Assembly: GCA_000320605.2 (NCBI GenBank) | Contig: KB445799.1 | Coordinates: 458,036 to 522,035 of the forward strand | Direction of reading: 5' to 3' | DNA: 64,000 nt | Origin: Gelatoporia subvermispora B | Taxonomy: Eukaryota > Basidiomycota > Agaricomycetes > Polyporales > Gelatoporiaceae | Shown here: in pieces, positions 1-11,386 of the stretch | Layout: every line of letters starts with the position of its first letter | Numbering within the stretch: the stretch's first letter is position 1 | Position numbers and translations under genes: made by a program | Notes under the pieces: model-generated | The model's input: the letters and a program-made list of their open reading frames with translations, nothing else | Told to the model about the DNA's origin: nothing | Database searches by the model: none

Positions 1-163
1 GACATGTCCGTTTGGCGGTTCGAACGCGGACACGGACACCAGCAAGAGCCCATCGGAGGAGCTGGGCCTCACCAGGCACGTACGATGGACGGATGCATCC
101 TGCCCCTGCGGACCAGTGCCGCCACTGCCACACCGAGGCTACTCCAACATTATCACACTCGCG

Positions 164-171
164 TATAAATA
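164..171 (+). promoter_or_regulatory. TATA box of the first secreted-protein gene
   Basis: A TATAAATA sequence lies about 140 bp upstream of the ATG at 303. It fits a core promoter for a highly expressed secreted protein, and nothing else nearby explains it. Confidence 0.5.
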
Positions 172-302
172 CAGCTCTGCGAGGCCCATCGTCTTCAGCA
201 TCCCAGCCCTACCTCGACTCTACATACCTCACCAAGCACCAGCTAATACAAGCTAGCTACCCCAACGTTCACCGCTCACATCTCATCGTACAAATTCGAA
301 AC

Positions 303-986
303 ATGTTCTTCGACCTCACCATCGTACTCGCCCTCGGTGCCGCGTTCGTCGCGGGCTCTGCTGCGCCCCGATCCGCGCTCTCCCCCGCCTACCGCCGCGA
401 TGCGTCGCAGCAAGTTGCGGTGGCATGCTTCCAGCCGCCCACTAACGGCAACGAGTGCGCGTGCCCGATCGACCTCAACAACGACACCGGCGTGCTCATC
501 AACGTCTACCCTGGCTACCAGTGCGCCTACCCTGGCGGCGCCTGCACGTGGTCCGACTCTGTCAGTACTTATTCAAATTGTTTCTGGTCCGCTAGGATTC
601 GAGCGCGGATTCCGTCGGCTGCGGTTATACACGTACTGACGCTGGCACGTAAATTTGCATATTATTAGGATGGCTCACTCCAGAACACCCACCAAACGAA
701 CTGCCCGCCCGTCGCGCCGTGCGCCGGCTCGGAGTGCATCTGCCCTATCGACCTCAACCATGACACCGGTGTGCTGATCAACCAGTTCACCGGCTACCAG
801 TGCGCTTATGCTGGCGGCGCTTGCACCTGGGACCTCGTGCGTACCATTCCTTGATATTTCATACACTGTAATCCGAATTTCGAACCAACGGCTGACGCGT
901 CTGTGATATAGAGCGGTGTTTTGCAGAACATCTTCCAGACAAACTGCCCTGCGAACGCTGCGGTGTGCGAGCTGCCGAACAACTAG
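303..986 (+). CDS. Secreted cysteine-rich protein with two tandem repeats
   Basis: Exons 303-560, 669-836 and 912-986 join in frame to 166 aa. The first 20 or so residues are a hydrophobic signal peptide ending near SAAP. The mature part has two copies of one module, each holding CPIDLNxDTGVLIN, then GYQCAY and GGACTW, plus a third partial unit (LQNIFQTNC...C) after the last intron. The introns fall at the same place in each unit, just after the CTW motif, so the gene probably grew by duplicating an intron-bounded exon. The paired cysteines suggest disulfide-stabilised extracellular folds. I do not recognise a named family; it belongs with basidiomycete small secreted proteins. Start chosen at 303 because it opens the signal peptide; the longer upstream frame has no such feature. 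Confidence 0.8.
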
Positions 987-2576
987 AAGAGTGGTCGCAA
1001 CTTCCGCGATGCAGACGAGGCTCCACGACTTGATTAGACTATGATGGGACTCGTTGAAATACTCTCCTTGTGTCTGGTATCCTTTCGTTTTCCGTAATCC
1101 CCGGCCCCTTACCGTACACTTGCTAATGTTATATTGATTGATGTGCCTGCACTAAACTTCGCTGCCAGTGTGTACATCGTGTTCATATGCACTTGCGCAT
1201 CCCGGACGAGTGACTAGCAAGCTCATTCGGCAGCGTGATACCGCGTGGGACTTACGAGTGGTCGGGCTTTTTGCGCATCCGCTATTGACTAGTTGTTCCT
1301 GAACTGGCAGGACATTCCGCGCATGCGGAGGTTGATGAAAGGGCCAGGAACTGACAGGAACGCTTTCCTGTGGGCCATGTGGCAAATACGTAGAGGGTAG
1401 AGCGGCTGAAGCACCTGCATCAATCTCTGTCAGCTCCGGGTCCCGCGCACACCTATTCACAGCGATGTGCACAGCAATCCTCTACCGTATCTCTCCGCTA
1501 GCTGCTAACAAGACCACCTGTCGTCGCACTGACCGATCCTCGACGAACGGTTGCAGTCTCTGAATCAAACATCCGTATCACGTCGGGTCCTGGAACAGGC
1601 GTCGAAGAATTCAGCATTGATGACTATATATCTTTCCTGCCAACTTCGAACTTCAATTAAGCTCCCACAGTGCTCATCTAAGATGCGTTCCCACTGGTCG
1701 ATCAGATTTCAATGATAATCGATTCATCTCTCTACGTCTACGTACGCACGAATGTCTATACGGCATATATTGTATTTGTATGCACAGTATCCGAGTCGCT
1801 CAGTCTCCGCAAACCGCATATATATCTGCGCAGCGCACTTCCTGCTCGGCAACAATATTAATGGCGGCTCGAGGCTTGCTCGAGACCATCCACGATGTCC
1901 CAGACCTTCTGTGCGAGACCCGCTCGATCGGACAAAGGCTCGTTGGATATGATCGATGACTTCGGCTTTTGCACGAGTAAGCCGTCTCGTGCACGTACAG
2001 CCGGCCGGTCTGCACAAGCATGATGCTGCTTCCGCGTACCTCACCCGAGCATTCACCCTGGTGTTGTGTTTCCGCCCCCTGCCGGCGCTCCCACGTCCGC
2101 ACAGACGATAGGTCTAGCCCGACGGACATGTTCTCTTATGTCCATCCTAAACGCGCGCGCTGCACCGGTGTCCGCGTGGGATTGGCCTGTGTTGAGGACC
2201 GTGTATCGACAGATCAGGAAATCCTGTCCGACGTTCTAACACACCTGCCATTTTCAGATCAAGCCCGGGGCGAGTGTGTGTGTGCTGCAGCGTGCCGAGA
2301 CGTGCGCGACGCTCGCGTACATACCTGGAACAGATTCTGAGCGGGGAAGGGGCAGGCCTGCGACGCCGGCGAGCCCAGGAAGTTGTCCTGTCATGCTGCA
2401 TTCAGAGGCTGAGAGAGCTCGCGAGCTATTCTCTCTCCGCCACGCGCATTCACCGCGCGGGTGCCTTGCTCGGTGACGGACGGCAGGGAATGCTATTCAT
2501 TGGACGGTCTGGCCTCTGATAGAGAGAACAAGGAGTGTTTTTGCGCGGCAGGCGAACGTCGCAGCGAGCAAAAAGG
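987..2576. other. Intergenic, no supported gene
   Basis: About 1.6 kb between two secreted-protein genes. Open frames here are short, lack family motifs and have no convincing introns on either strand. I see no RNA gene or repeat. Confidence 0.5.
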
Positions 2577-2584
2577 TATAAAAG
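2577..2584 (+). promoter_or_regulatory. TATA box
   Basis: TATAAAAG lies 58 bp upstream of the ATG at 2635 of a secreted-protein gene, the usual spacing in this window. Confidence 0.6.
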
Positions 2585-2634
2585 GGCTGAAAATCCGCAG
2601 AGGTCCTCAGCAGCTCAACCAGCCTATCTCAAGC

Positions 2635-3486
2635 ATGAAGTCGTTCGCCTACCTCTTGACGCTTGCCGCGATCGTCTCCTCAAGCTACGGCCTGGTCACT
2701 CGGGACCCCGTCCAAAGTAATATTGCTCGGTATTACGATGGTATGCTGCTGACCCTCGCCCGCAGAGCGTTCGTCCTGCAGCTCGGTCGTCTCGAGCCAG
2801 ACTGTCACCGTCGGCGAGAACAGTGTGGAGGTCTCCACCTTGTCCTGCGGTGCCGAGATTCAAGAGGATGCTGCGCCCATCAGAGTCGACGGGCTCTTCC
2901 CGACGCCTGCCCCCCCTGCCCCGACCGACGTCTGCGCCGACATCTGTATGGTCGCGCCTCACGAGGATTATGTATCAGTTGAACTGACCTTGCCATAGGC
3001 ACCGACCTTTGCAGCAGCGTCGGCCCTCTGCCCCCGCAGAGCGAGGACTGCGACGTCATCATCGACGCCATCACCATCCTCAACGGATCCGTTTGTGAGT
3101 CACTCGCGCGTTGCATATCAACCGTCGGGCACAGGATTCATGTTGCACGCAGCGCCGACATTCACCGTGGACGCTGGCACCGTGCAGCAGCTCACATTCG
3201 GCACCTGTCGCTTCTTCTTCGAGAACCTGAGCTCGCAAACGCTCGAGTACTGCTGGCAGTCGTTGGTACGTCCACCCGCCTTCGAGGTCCGCTCAGACGT
3301 TGAGCGAACTTGCCCAGTCCAACGTCGCGTCCGCTGCCGAGGCTGCGTGCTTCCCCCCAGTACAGCCCGTGTTTTCCCAGGGACTCTGCGTGCCCGCCGA
3401 CGGGCGCTGGGAGGTCGGGTACGTCAGCTCCGGCACACACTGTTGGAACCAGTACTCACCCCCGTTTCAGGGTTGGCCACTCTTGA
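2635..3486 (+). CDS. Secreted cysteine-rich protein, 195 aa
   Basis: Six exons, 2635-2716, 2766-2945, 2999-3094, 3153-3265, 3318-3418 and a 16-nt last exon 3471-3486, join in frame to 195 aa. The product has a signal peptide (MKSFAYLLTLAAIVSSSYG), a dibasic KR created across the first splice junction that could be a Kex2 site, and about ten cysteines. The second half carries the motif GTCRFFFENLS, then EYCWQSL, a conserved ACFPPVQP, GLCVPADGRWEVG and the ending VGHS. That C-terminal pattern recurs, as far as I recall, in secreted hypothetical proteins of polypore-type fungi; no function is known to me. Without the tiny last exon the frame would run on to 3665, but the 52-bp intron 3419-3470 has good GT-AG ends and gives the family-like ending. 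Confidence 0.8.
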
Positions 3487-4088
3487 AGGCTGTCAGCGTG
3501 ACCTCGGTGTTTCTTTGGGACTGTAATTGGGACTTTGTAGCTTCCGGGCCTTTGGCCAGCTCACCTGTTGTACTTCTTCTGTACCGGGAATGTATGGATG
3601 TTGGATCTGAATCGACCACGGGGTGGTGGTGGACAAATGCCAGTTGGGCCAGTGCAGCCTATTAGAAGCTTCAAAGAGAAGCGTGTGATTCAGCCAATCA
3701 GGGCGAAACAGTGCCTAGATACTCCAACTGTCTCGGACAACGAATTAGAACTTCTGAAGTGTGAATCCCGCGGCATTACCCGAGCACGCCCACAAAGGCA
3801 CGAGGAGCATCCCCTTTTGATAACGAAACCATCACAAAGCGCAAGTGTCAGTGGGAGCGTTTCGCTGTATGTATCGATAGATTGAGAGCACGTTTAGGCA
3901 GCAAATCACTGATCCCCACCAGATGCTCAGGAAGAGGGACAGGATGTTACATTTCGACCTCACACATGAACGTGACAAAATGATGAAAGCGAGTTGACCG
4001 GAACCTGGAAATACAACGCAGCTAATCACGTGAAGCGATTTTGAGAGACATCCTCGAAATTATAATAGCGTACACCGTGCTTGACATT

Positions 4089-4877
4089 CTAGATCGGCTT
4101 GATCTTGAAGTGCAGGGAAATGAGTGAGAAAATGAGACACTGGGACTTCAGGTAAGCGGTGCGTCAGCAACAAAAGGACAAGATACGCACCTTCAGATCC
4201 TGCACCAGGTAGTAAAACACTCGCAGCCCCTCAGGGTCCTCGCTATCCTGGATATCCATCAAAGAGCCGATCTTTGCCGTCTATCGGAAGTGAGGCTCAG
4301 CGACATACAGACCCGCGATGGTCAGTGCAAGCATACCTCAAAGGCAATGTGGTCGTTCCCTACCCGGATTTCCAACTCCTGTTTGCCCACAATGTTCTTT
4401 TTCGGCCAGTTTGTGTCGTCTTCCCTGTAGGCAGACACAGGAGAGATTAAGGTCGCCGGACACGCATATCAGAATGCCTAGACATACTTCGTGATCTCGC
4501 TTGACTCTACAATCCTCTTGAGCTCCTTGATCACGAGCGGGCCAACCCACACTGCACGAGAGCATGAGCAAAACACACCAACGAATTCAAACCAGTAACA
4601 CCGGGAGCCTCACTCTCTTTGCGGATCAGACTATCATTGCGGTAGTTCGAGTTGTTCGCATATCGCAGGCGTCCATGGGAGTACTCGAACTCTAGGAACT
4701 CGTGCCCGTGCTTTCCGGAGTGTCCGGTGCTGAACGCGCGGTCAGACTCATCACGGGACAAGGCAGTAAAACACTAGCACATACTAGTATCTGGACAAGA
4801 GGCGTGAGCACAAAGTGCACACGCCGAGCGGGGGGATCGTACCTCAGGTAGAAGGGGTCGCTGTCGTGGGAGGTCAT
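4089..4877 (-). CDS. mago: Mago nashi, exon junction complex core subunit
   Basis: Seven exons on the minus strand (4877-4843, 4790-4785, 4729-4614, 4551-4488, 4424-4337, 4280-4191, 4139-4089) give 149 aa, the normal length for the family. The product reads [14 protein letters not shown] at the start, then [59 protein letters not shown] and ends LHFKIKPI, matching Mago throughout. Mago pairs with Y14/RBM8A and clamps eIF4A-III on spliced mRNA near exon junctions in the nucleus. The second exon is only 6 nt (4785-4790) and supplies part of the conserved LRYYTGH; skipping it destroys that motif. Together with SUS1 just upstream it makes this a small RNA-metabolism neighbourhood, though each gene has its own promoter. 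Confidence 0.95.
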
Positions 4878-5238
4878 GGTGGTCCGAGGAGCGTTGTAGT
4901 TGGTGAGGACGATGGGCGACGCGCGGAAACTCGTCGACCTCGCGTCTCGGCAAGTCCCGATCAAGGTGGCGGACGGGCGAAAGAGGTCGGACAGGAAGGC
5001 TCAAAAGATATTCTAGCTCTCCAATTCACTACAGGATATACAGTACTGTGCAAGTACGATGTGGAATCTCTTAGGTAGAGCATGACTAGAATACATGTGC
5101 TGATTAACATAGTAGCCCGTCATGCGCCGACAAAGTGGCGTCCCAAGCTGCTCTATGCCGGGGTCGAATGTAGTCACAAAATGCGTGCAAGTTGCTGAGG
5201 GGGTAGGTTGCCATATGCACTGCTACATAGAAGCAGTG

Positions 5239-5999
5239 TCATGACGCTTTTGATGCTTCCGGGGTTGGTGGTTGCAGCACCAGCTCCGGCGCCGCCTGCT
5301 CTTTCGCCGCTGCCAGCTCCGTCTTGACAATCTCTTCGCCTATCGCCTGCACCTTCGCTGCGGTCGTCTGCGGCCCCAGCCGCATGCGGTTCATCACATT
5401 GTCCAGGGTCTGCTCGCCCACACCGACGGGCGCGCGCTGCCACCGCACCACACGCATACCGACTCCCGCGAGCGCGTGCATCTCGAGGTAGCGCACCATG
5501 CGCTCGACGACCTCCTCGTCCGCATCCCACGCCTTGATGAGCCGCTTGTGGACCCTGCGCTCGAAGTTCTCCTGCGCCTTCTTGTGCACGAACGGACTCT
5601 TGAGCACCGTCCAGAGCGAGCGCTGCGTGGGGAGGTGCACGGGCTTTGAGACGGGTACCGCGAGCGCTGCGGCGGTGTGCGTCGTAAAGTGCGAGAATAG
5701 TTCGAGCAGCTCGGGGTAGTATGAGCGCAGGTGGATGAGCGCGACGGGGATGTGGTGTGTCCGTGGGTGGTAGTACGCGGGTTGTTCGCTCCGCCCGTGC
5801 ACGATGCTTGACGCGTACTTGCGCTCGGCCAACTGCTCCTCAGTCATAGCCTGAGCTCTGGCCCTGTATGAAATATATCACTCTGTAGGTCGTGTATAGG
5901 GTGGACAGCGAGCACTACAACTCACGGTGTGTGCGCCCATCGTCTGCATGACCGAGTCGCCGCAAAAGCGGACTTGAATTGACGAGCCCAGACATTCAT
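5239..5999 (-). CDS. RSM10: Mitochondrial small-subunit ribosomal protein S10 (uS10m)
   Basis: Two exons (5999-5926 and 5863-5239) give 232 aa. The first exon encodes a basic, Ser/Ala/Arg-rich leader without acidic residues (MNVWARQFKSAFAATRSCRR), a typical mitochondrial import signal. The core carries the S10 domain: VALIHLRSYYPELLELFSHF, the loop VPVSKPVHLPTQ, RSLWTVLKSPFVHKKAQENF and EMHALAGVGMRVV. uS10 sits in the head of the small subunit near the decoding region. The C-terminal tail rich in Ala, Glu and Gln is an extension beyond the bacterial protein. The ATG at 5847 would remove the import leader, so 5999 is preferred. Confidence 0.92.
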
Positions 6000-6392
6000 A
6001 ATGGTACCGCACAAGATCTCCTGAACGCGCTATGTGAGGCTGGAGCTTGTGCGGGTGGGCTGGGAGGGGCTGGTAGCAGCGTAGTATACGTTCAGCACAA
6101 GTCCAAAATTCCCGCGAAACGTGCCTTCTTGATTTGGTAAGTACAATGGGCGCTACTCAGATCCTTCGGCGCTAAATACTATCCAGAGGACATGGCGCCG
6201 GGTTTGAGCAATAATTTACTTGGTAGAACTTGGTAGATAGAGATAGCGTGTAGTATACAGGCATGCAGTACAAGAGAGATTACAATCAAAGCAGCAGAGG
6301 TGGAGAGCGAGAAAGCTGGTGTAGACTGGGCCACTATCCACGGGCAGATGTGCCCATTGGAATACAGAGGGGTTTGAAGCAGTGTAAGTCGT

Positions 6393-6857
6393 TCACGGTT
6401 CGATCTGGCTGTCAAGGTATCTCTTAATCATATTTTTGATATTCTGCTTCACCGCCTGCGGAACCTCGCCTACGGCGTCCCTTGTTCAGCAAATGTTTCG
6501 TCGACGCGCCTGTGGTGTGCTCACCTTCAGCCTGCGGACGATGGGTGTCCATCAATGCTTCGAAAGTGATTCCCTCGCTCTTACGCGCACCCTCTGCGAC
6601 CATTTAGAACATATGGCATACATAATGAACACAACCACCTACCCTTACTCCGGTTCTTGAAGTCGTCTCGCCAGCCACACTCCTTCAGCTCCTGCCTGAG
6701 CTGTGCATAAATTCTGTAACGACATCCGTCAGTTATTACAAAATTCTGCCGCAGAAATCAACCATAGGCATCACCTGTCCCACTCCCCACTTTCGGCCAT
6801 GCGTCGGCGCAATTGCGCAAAGAGATAGTCATGCCTCCCCTCGTTTCGAGCAGGCAT
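6393..6857 (-). CDS. SUS1: SUS1/ENY2, shared subunit of SAGA and TREX-2
   Basis: Four short exons (6857-6775, 6713-6643, 6593-6525, 6469-6393) join to 99 aa, the size of ENY2/Sus1. Matching features are RRRMAESGEWDR, LRQELKECGWRDDFKNRSKE (ENY2 has ...L.ECGWKD.LK.HCKE), a middle TFEALM segment and VPQAVKQNIKNMIKRYL, matching the family's VP.SVK.EL...R.FL. Sus1 is a small all-helical protein that anchors the SAGA deubiquitinase module and the TREX-2 complex, linking transcription to mRNA export. Every exon is under 90 nt, so the gene shows no single long reading frame. The last acceptor (after CGTAG at 6470-6474) is chosen because the earlier AAG option breaks the frame. Confidence 0.85.
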
Positions 6858-7810
6858 GGATGAAGAGGCGTGGGAAACGAACTGTTTCTTGGCGCTCACT
6901 CACAGCTCGCTGGGAAGCAGACGATACCTGGTGCATCGAGGTTCGGGCTATTTGACTTGCCTCCAGACATAGTACAAATTACCCGGATCGGCGGACATGT
7001 ATGGCCTCATCCAGCCTTCAGAAAAATATCACAGCCGCACAGACGTGGGCAGCTATTCGCTGCCCAAAATGGTAAGTCTCTGCACCACATTCGGCCATTG
7101 TGCGGCAAAGTCATGAGGTTGACGCGAGTATACGGCTGTACACGGCGATGTGATTCTCTGAGACATATCCCAGAAGCAAAATCATGCGGTAGCACATAAG
7201 CCATACGATATCAATGTTCGCAGAACGAACCAGGAACGAAGCTGAAATTGCGCTAGAATTGGGGCTTTGGGCGTACTCGATAGGCTTTCGATATCGATAA
7301 ATCATCAGGATTGCGGGAAATGCGCACAAAAGAGAGCTCTGCTGCACGACTACTACTGCACCTCTCCAGCATGGTTCCCCAGCCATCTTATGCGGCCATG
7401 TCATGACCGATATTCGTAATCTTGACTGCTCTCACACGGCATCCTAAGTACCTTGAAGTGCTACCAGGTGGAGGCTGACTGGTCCTGGCTATAGTTCCTA
7501 CTTGGGGAGATGGCTCAGTGATATCAGGCACATAACACGAGATGGCTGCGTCTGCATGGCTTCCTGCCCTTATGCATGCTACGTCATTGGCAGCCGATCA
7601 TTAAGATCATTAATTCCATACGCTAAGGTCCTTTCGTGTGAACGTCCAGAGAGTCGCGTAGGCTTTTCAAACCATTACCCTCTATATGCAGAACACTTCG
7701 AATCCCACAAATCTTTTACGTGAGCCTTGCTCTAGGAACCGACTCCTGCTAACCCGCTTCCGAGACGGTCGGCATCCAATCGTCGCGGGCTTCTAATATA
7801 TTATATTATG

Positions 7811-8612
7811 TCGGAAATTCAAGCTTCAAGAGTGACGGTAGGATCCGGAATCGTCTCGTTCTGCAACGAGACGGCGAAAGTATATGCTGCAATCCATTAT
7901 TCACGCCGCTTACTCGCTGCTGTCTGCCAAGCGCTCTGCGCTGCAGAAATACGACATTCTTCTGGAAATCTTCCAGGCTGTAGGCTCGTGGGAGAGGACG
8001 GAACTCTTGCAGCAGCGGCTGCTACTTGTAAAACTATCGCAGATCCAGCACTCGATATCCTGTGGGCTGAACCGTACTCCGTTCAAGTATTTCAAATTCT
8101 TGGGCAAGACTGACACGAGATCGAACGTTAGTGTCATTCAGTAGTGTCATTCCGTTCAACTCTCCAGTCACTCAAGCATTTTGCTGGATTGTGCCCAAAT
8201 TAGCAGGTTATTTGGCTACCATCCCTCGATTGTCACACGGCCGGACTACTAGACAGCCCTTCTCAGTCCCACGGCAGCCTCAGGTCCCTGCGAATCTATG
8301 GAGTCAGCAGTATCATGTCGGAGCTCTGATTACATTGCATCGCTTTGTTTGTCGACGGGCTTTTTCCCGGCCTACAATCTACGCCTCCCCACGAGACTTT
8401 GAGCTGGGCGGCTCGGAGAATGGCACAATGGATTCAGGTGGAGGGTATCATCCGGCAACTGCAGTCCGAGCGGGGTCAGTCTCACACCACCTAAAATCTT
8501 TACATGTTTTATATACCTTTCGGTTCGAATACCGTAGCTGATGATTGTATTTTTGCAGGTTTTCCCAGAGAGTTATGGGACTGTGGACTGAAAGCGTCCG
8601 CGTAGAGTTATA
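7811..8612 (+). pseudogene. Decayed F-box protein gene
   Basis: Pieces of an F-box protein lie in different frames. At about 7884-7985 one frame reads ALQKYDILLEIFQAV, the start of an F-box; from about 7990 another frame continues TLAAAAATCKTIADPALDILWAE, the rest of the box. A GT-AG intron cannot bridge the few bases between them, so a frameshift is likely. Further on, around 8366-8612, a third frame reads LFPGLQS, then ETLSWAARRMAQWIQ and, after an intron-like gap, FPRELWDCGLK, ending in a stop, similar to the LRR-like C-terminal part of these proteins. The order matches the F-box gene at 57 kb. F-box proteins recruit substrates to SCF ubiquitin ligases; this copy is probably dead. Confidence 0.55.
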
Positions 8613-9238
8613 TGCATATCGCCGCCGCTCTGACACCTAGGCACTCGAGATACCTTGCACAAGCTTAACCTTCGTCTGCGATAGTCTACTCTTTCGCAAT
8701 CCCACAGAGCACTACATGCCATATAGTACACCGCTATTTTCCTGGTACAGATATAGAACCATTACGTAGAGTACGATACCAATGAGAATGGGAACCACAA
8801 GGCTTGTGGCAAGACATTGAGGTCACGATACATTCAGAGTTGTGATATAGCAAATCATTCTGGCATGATCCGATGAAGGAAGAATCGATAGCAATGGTTT
8901 TGGGGGATCAATAAGTACGTCCAAAAACTGAGCGATGTACAACATTTCAGCGCTATCACGGCATTTTTGTCGTTGAAAGGCTCATTCACAAAAGCGCGCG
9001 ATGGCCCTAGCTGTGGAACTATGCTCTTCATCTTCCCAGGGCCCAATTGCCACCCATGATGCCAGGGCTGACGATTGTAAGCCAAGATTGAATTCCCACC
9101 CGCAGAGGTGAGTAATTACACATGGCTTCATCAGCCGAATTATTGTACCGTTGAAGACAATACAGGGAAGAGTCGCATATCTGCTTTTTCAGCGTATGCG
9201 TTCTAGCAAACCGAAGTACACCAGAGGTGGGCACGACG

Positions 9239-10548
9239 TCACACCTCCGCATCATGGTACGAAGGCGGAGGCGATACCCCGTCCACATCAGAGTGTTCCA
9301 CCGGGTCTTCTTCGACGAGAGTTCGAGCATGCAAAACTTCAGGTACGAGCGTATCGCGCATGTCAGTCGAGTCGGGATCCGAGTTTACGATCGTGAACCC
9401 AGGGCCTGCCTCTACCTGTAGCTCTGGACGGCTATCATGTTCGATGCCAGTGCCAAGAATGAACACTGGTGCAATTTCGGCTCCAATTCCGTCGCCTACA
9501 TCGTCGAAATGACTGTGGTTGCTCTCGCCTAGGGTTGTTGATCGTGATTGCGGGATGTTATCCCGGCGTCTGCGGGTCTGGCGACAACAGGTTATGATGA
9601 GAGTGAGAGCGAGGATTAATACAGCGACAAAGAGCACGGCAATGACGATCGATGTCGTGTCATTTGTCCCTGTGCTATTTGTATTCGGATTTGTGGAGGA
9701 GACTCTACTCTGCAAAGGTGTGCTCTGAGAGGACGAGCTTTGAGAAGAGATTTCCAGAGAAGATATGCTCAGAGATGATGGCCCTTGGCCGGCACTGGAG
9801 CTTGATGGGACCACCAACTCTGGTATGGACGAGCTTTCTTGCGCGGCATCTGTGTATGTCCTAATGGATACAACTTGTCACTATCACCACCATAGTTGTG
9901 GTACCCGAAACAATGGCCATACGCACGTGTACTGGACATAGTCGAACAAGATCAAGGGCTTATTTTCGCTCATCTGCCCGTCCACGATGGTGAAGTGGTG
10001 GTTCCCGGGGGGCAGATTGTCCGTATGGAAGACCAGCGCCGAATATTTGTATGTCAAGGCCGCGGCGTTCGCCGGCGTCGCGATGTAGTACTCCCCGGCG
10101 TAGTTGCCATCGATGTAGAAGGTCATGTCGACATTTCCGAGCGCTCCATCGTCGAGGGCCAAGATACAGTACACATACAACGAAGTCCCTGGATGGAGCG
10201 TATACCAGAGACGTGAGCATCCATTGGTCTGTCTGTCGGACTTCTTCCGATCAAGCACACACCGTTGAACGCAACGGTCGCATTCCTGGTGTTGCCAGGT
10301 CCGAACCCGCTCGAGGCATCGTGCCATGTTCCGCCGAACGCCTGCGCCGCATCGGGATGTGCTTGACACGAGGAGCAGTCCTGTCCGACGTTCCAGAAGT
10401 CTGGCGGGGTGTAGACGAAGTGCTCGCCCGTGACAGGGTCACCGAAGGTGTCGTCGATGGAAATGTTCCTAACTGCGGCAAGAGCAAGGTCGAAATGCTG
10501 TAAAGAGACAGCTCCTAAAATGATGCTGGCTAGGAGGCTCATGAGCAT
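9239..10548 (-). CDS. One-pass membrane protein with secreted N-terminal domain
   Basis: Three exons (10548-10263, 10188-9927, 9860-9239) give 389 aa. A signal peptide (MLMSLLASIILGAVSL) is followed by an ectodomain of about 200 residues containing ISIDDTFGD, YTPPDFWNVG, CSSC, TWHDASS, TSLYVYCILA and a FYIDG motif, then a Ser/Thr-rich stalk, one transmembrane segment (IVIAVLFVAVLILALTLII) with basic residues after it (CCRQTRRRRD), and a cytosolic tail of about 130 residues with a final PPPSYH, a PPxY-like motif. This arrangement is common among agaricomycete hypothetical proteins that resemble surface sensors. No enzymatic motif is seen. The start at 10548 is used because the longer frame has no ATG. 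Confidence 0.85.
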
Positions 10549-11386
10549 CGGGAGACCGGGACTCAAAGCAAGGGGGAGCTTGAAACGGAACACGGGGACG
10601 AGCTATTAAAGTGACGGAGACAGTGAAGATGAGATCTGTGATCTCCAGTGGCCGGCGGTGGACGCGGCTGTCCGGTGTTCGATGAACAATTGTGCTCAGC
10701 GAGTGGGTTATGCGGCTTCAGGCGGCCTCGTGAAGGCCTGCACCTGAGCTGGGACTGCGCGTGGGCGCGCTGGATAATCACTGAGACTTTGACTAACATT
10801 GCCCTATTATCCAGGTTCGTGTCTAGCTCTCGCAAGCTCATCAATTTGAGATAAGATGCACTAGATCCAGATCCGGCGGTCCAACATACGATGGAAGTAC
10901 ATTCGCACTCGCCACAGGGCACATCCAACGGGATATATTATGCCTGGATATCAGCGACTGTACGATCGAAGGCAAATAGGCTGTGGGGCTTGCGAAGCGG
11001 CAATCGATTTTTGATGAAATCTATCCGTATCCTCGGTATCTGAATCCAAGTAGATCGCAACTCGAGGATTGAGCAGAATAGTGGAGCTCATGTGCCGTAT
11101 ACACGGGTACCGCGCTATGATATACCGATGGTCGCTGTGTCACTGGGCGCCGCGAACTACGGTAGAAGTGCAGCCCTGTCAGGCGGTCAGTACAAAGACT
11201 CAGCGACGCCAGATATCAACCTTCATGATAGCCAGGACGTACAGGCAAAGCTGAAGGTCTGGATGCCAACTACGAACTTGAAAAAAACATAACAAATCAC
11301 ACATGCAGGGGTTTGATCACGCGGTCGCTCCATAATTCCCGATGTCAATATACAGTGTGTTGATCGTACAGCTACGCACAGCGCAT
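10549..11386. other. Intergenic, no supported gene
   Basis: About 0.8 kb between the membrane-protein gene promoter and the 3' end of PUP1. Open frames are short and without motifs. Nothing further seen. Confidence 0.5.

Noticed and set aside
8500..8545. GGTTCGAAT resembling a tRNA T-arm
   Set aside because: The flanks do not form a T-stem, and no acceptor, D or anticodon arm fits around it.
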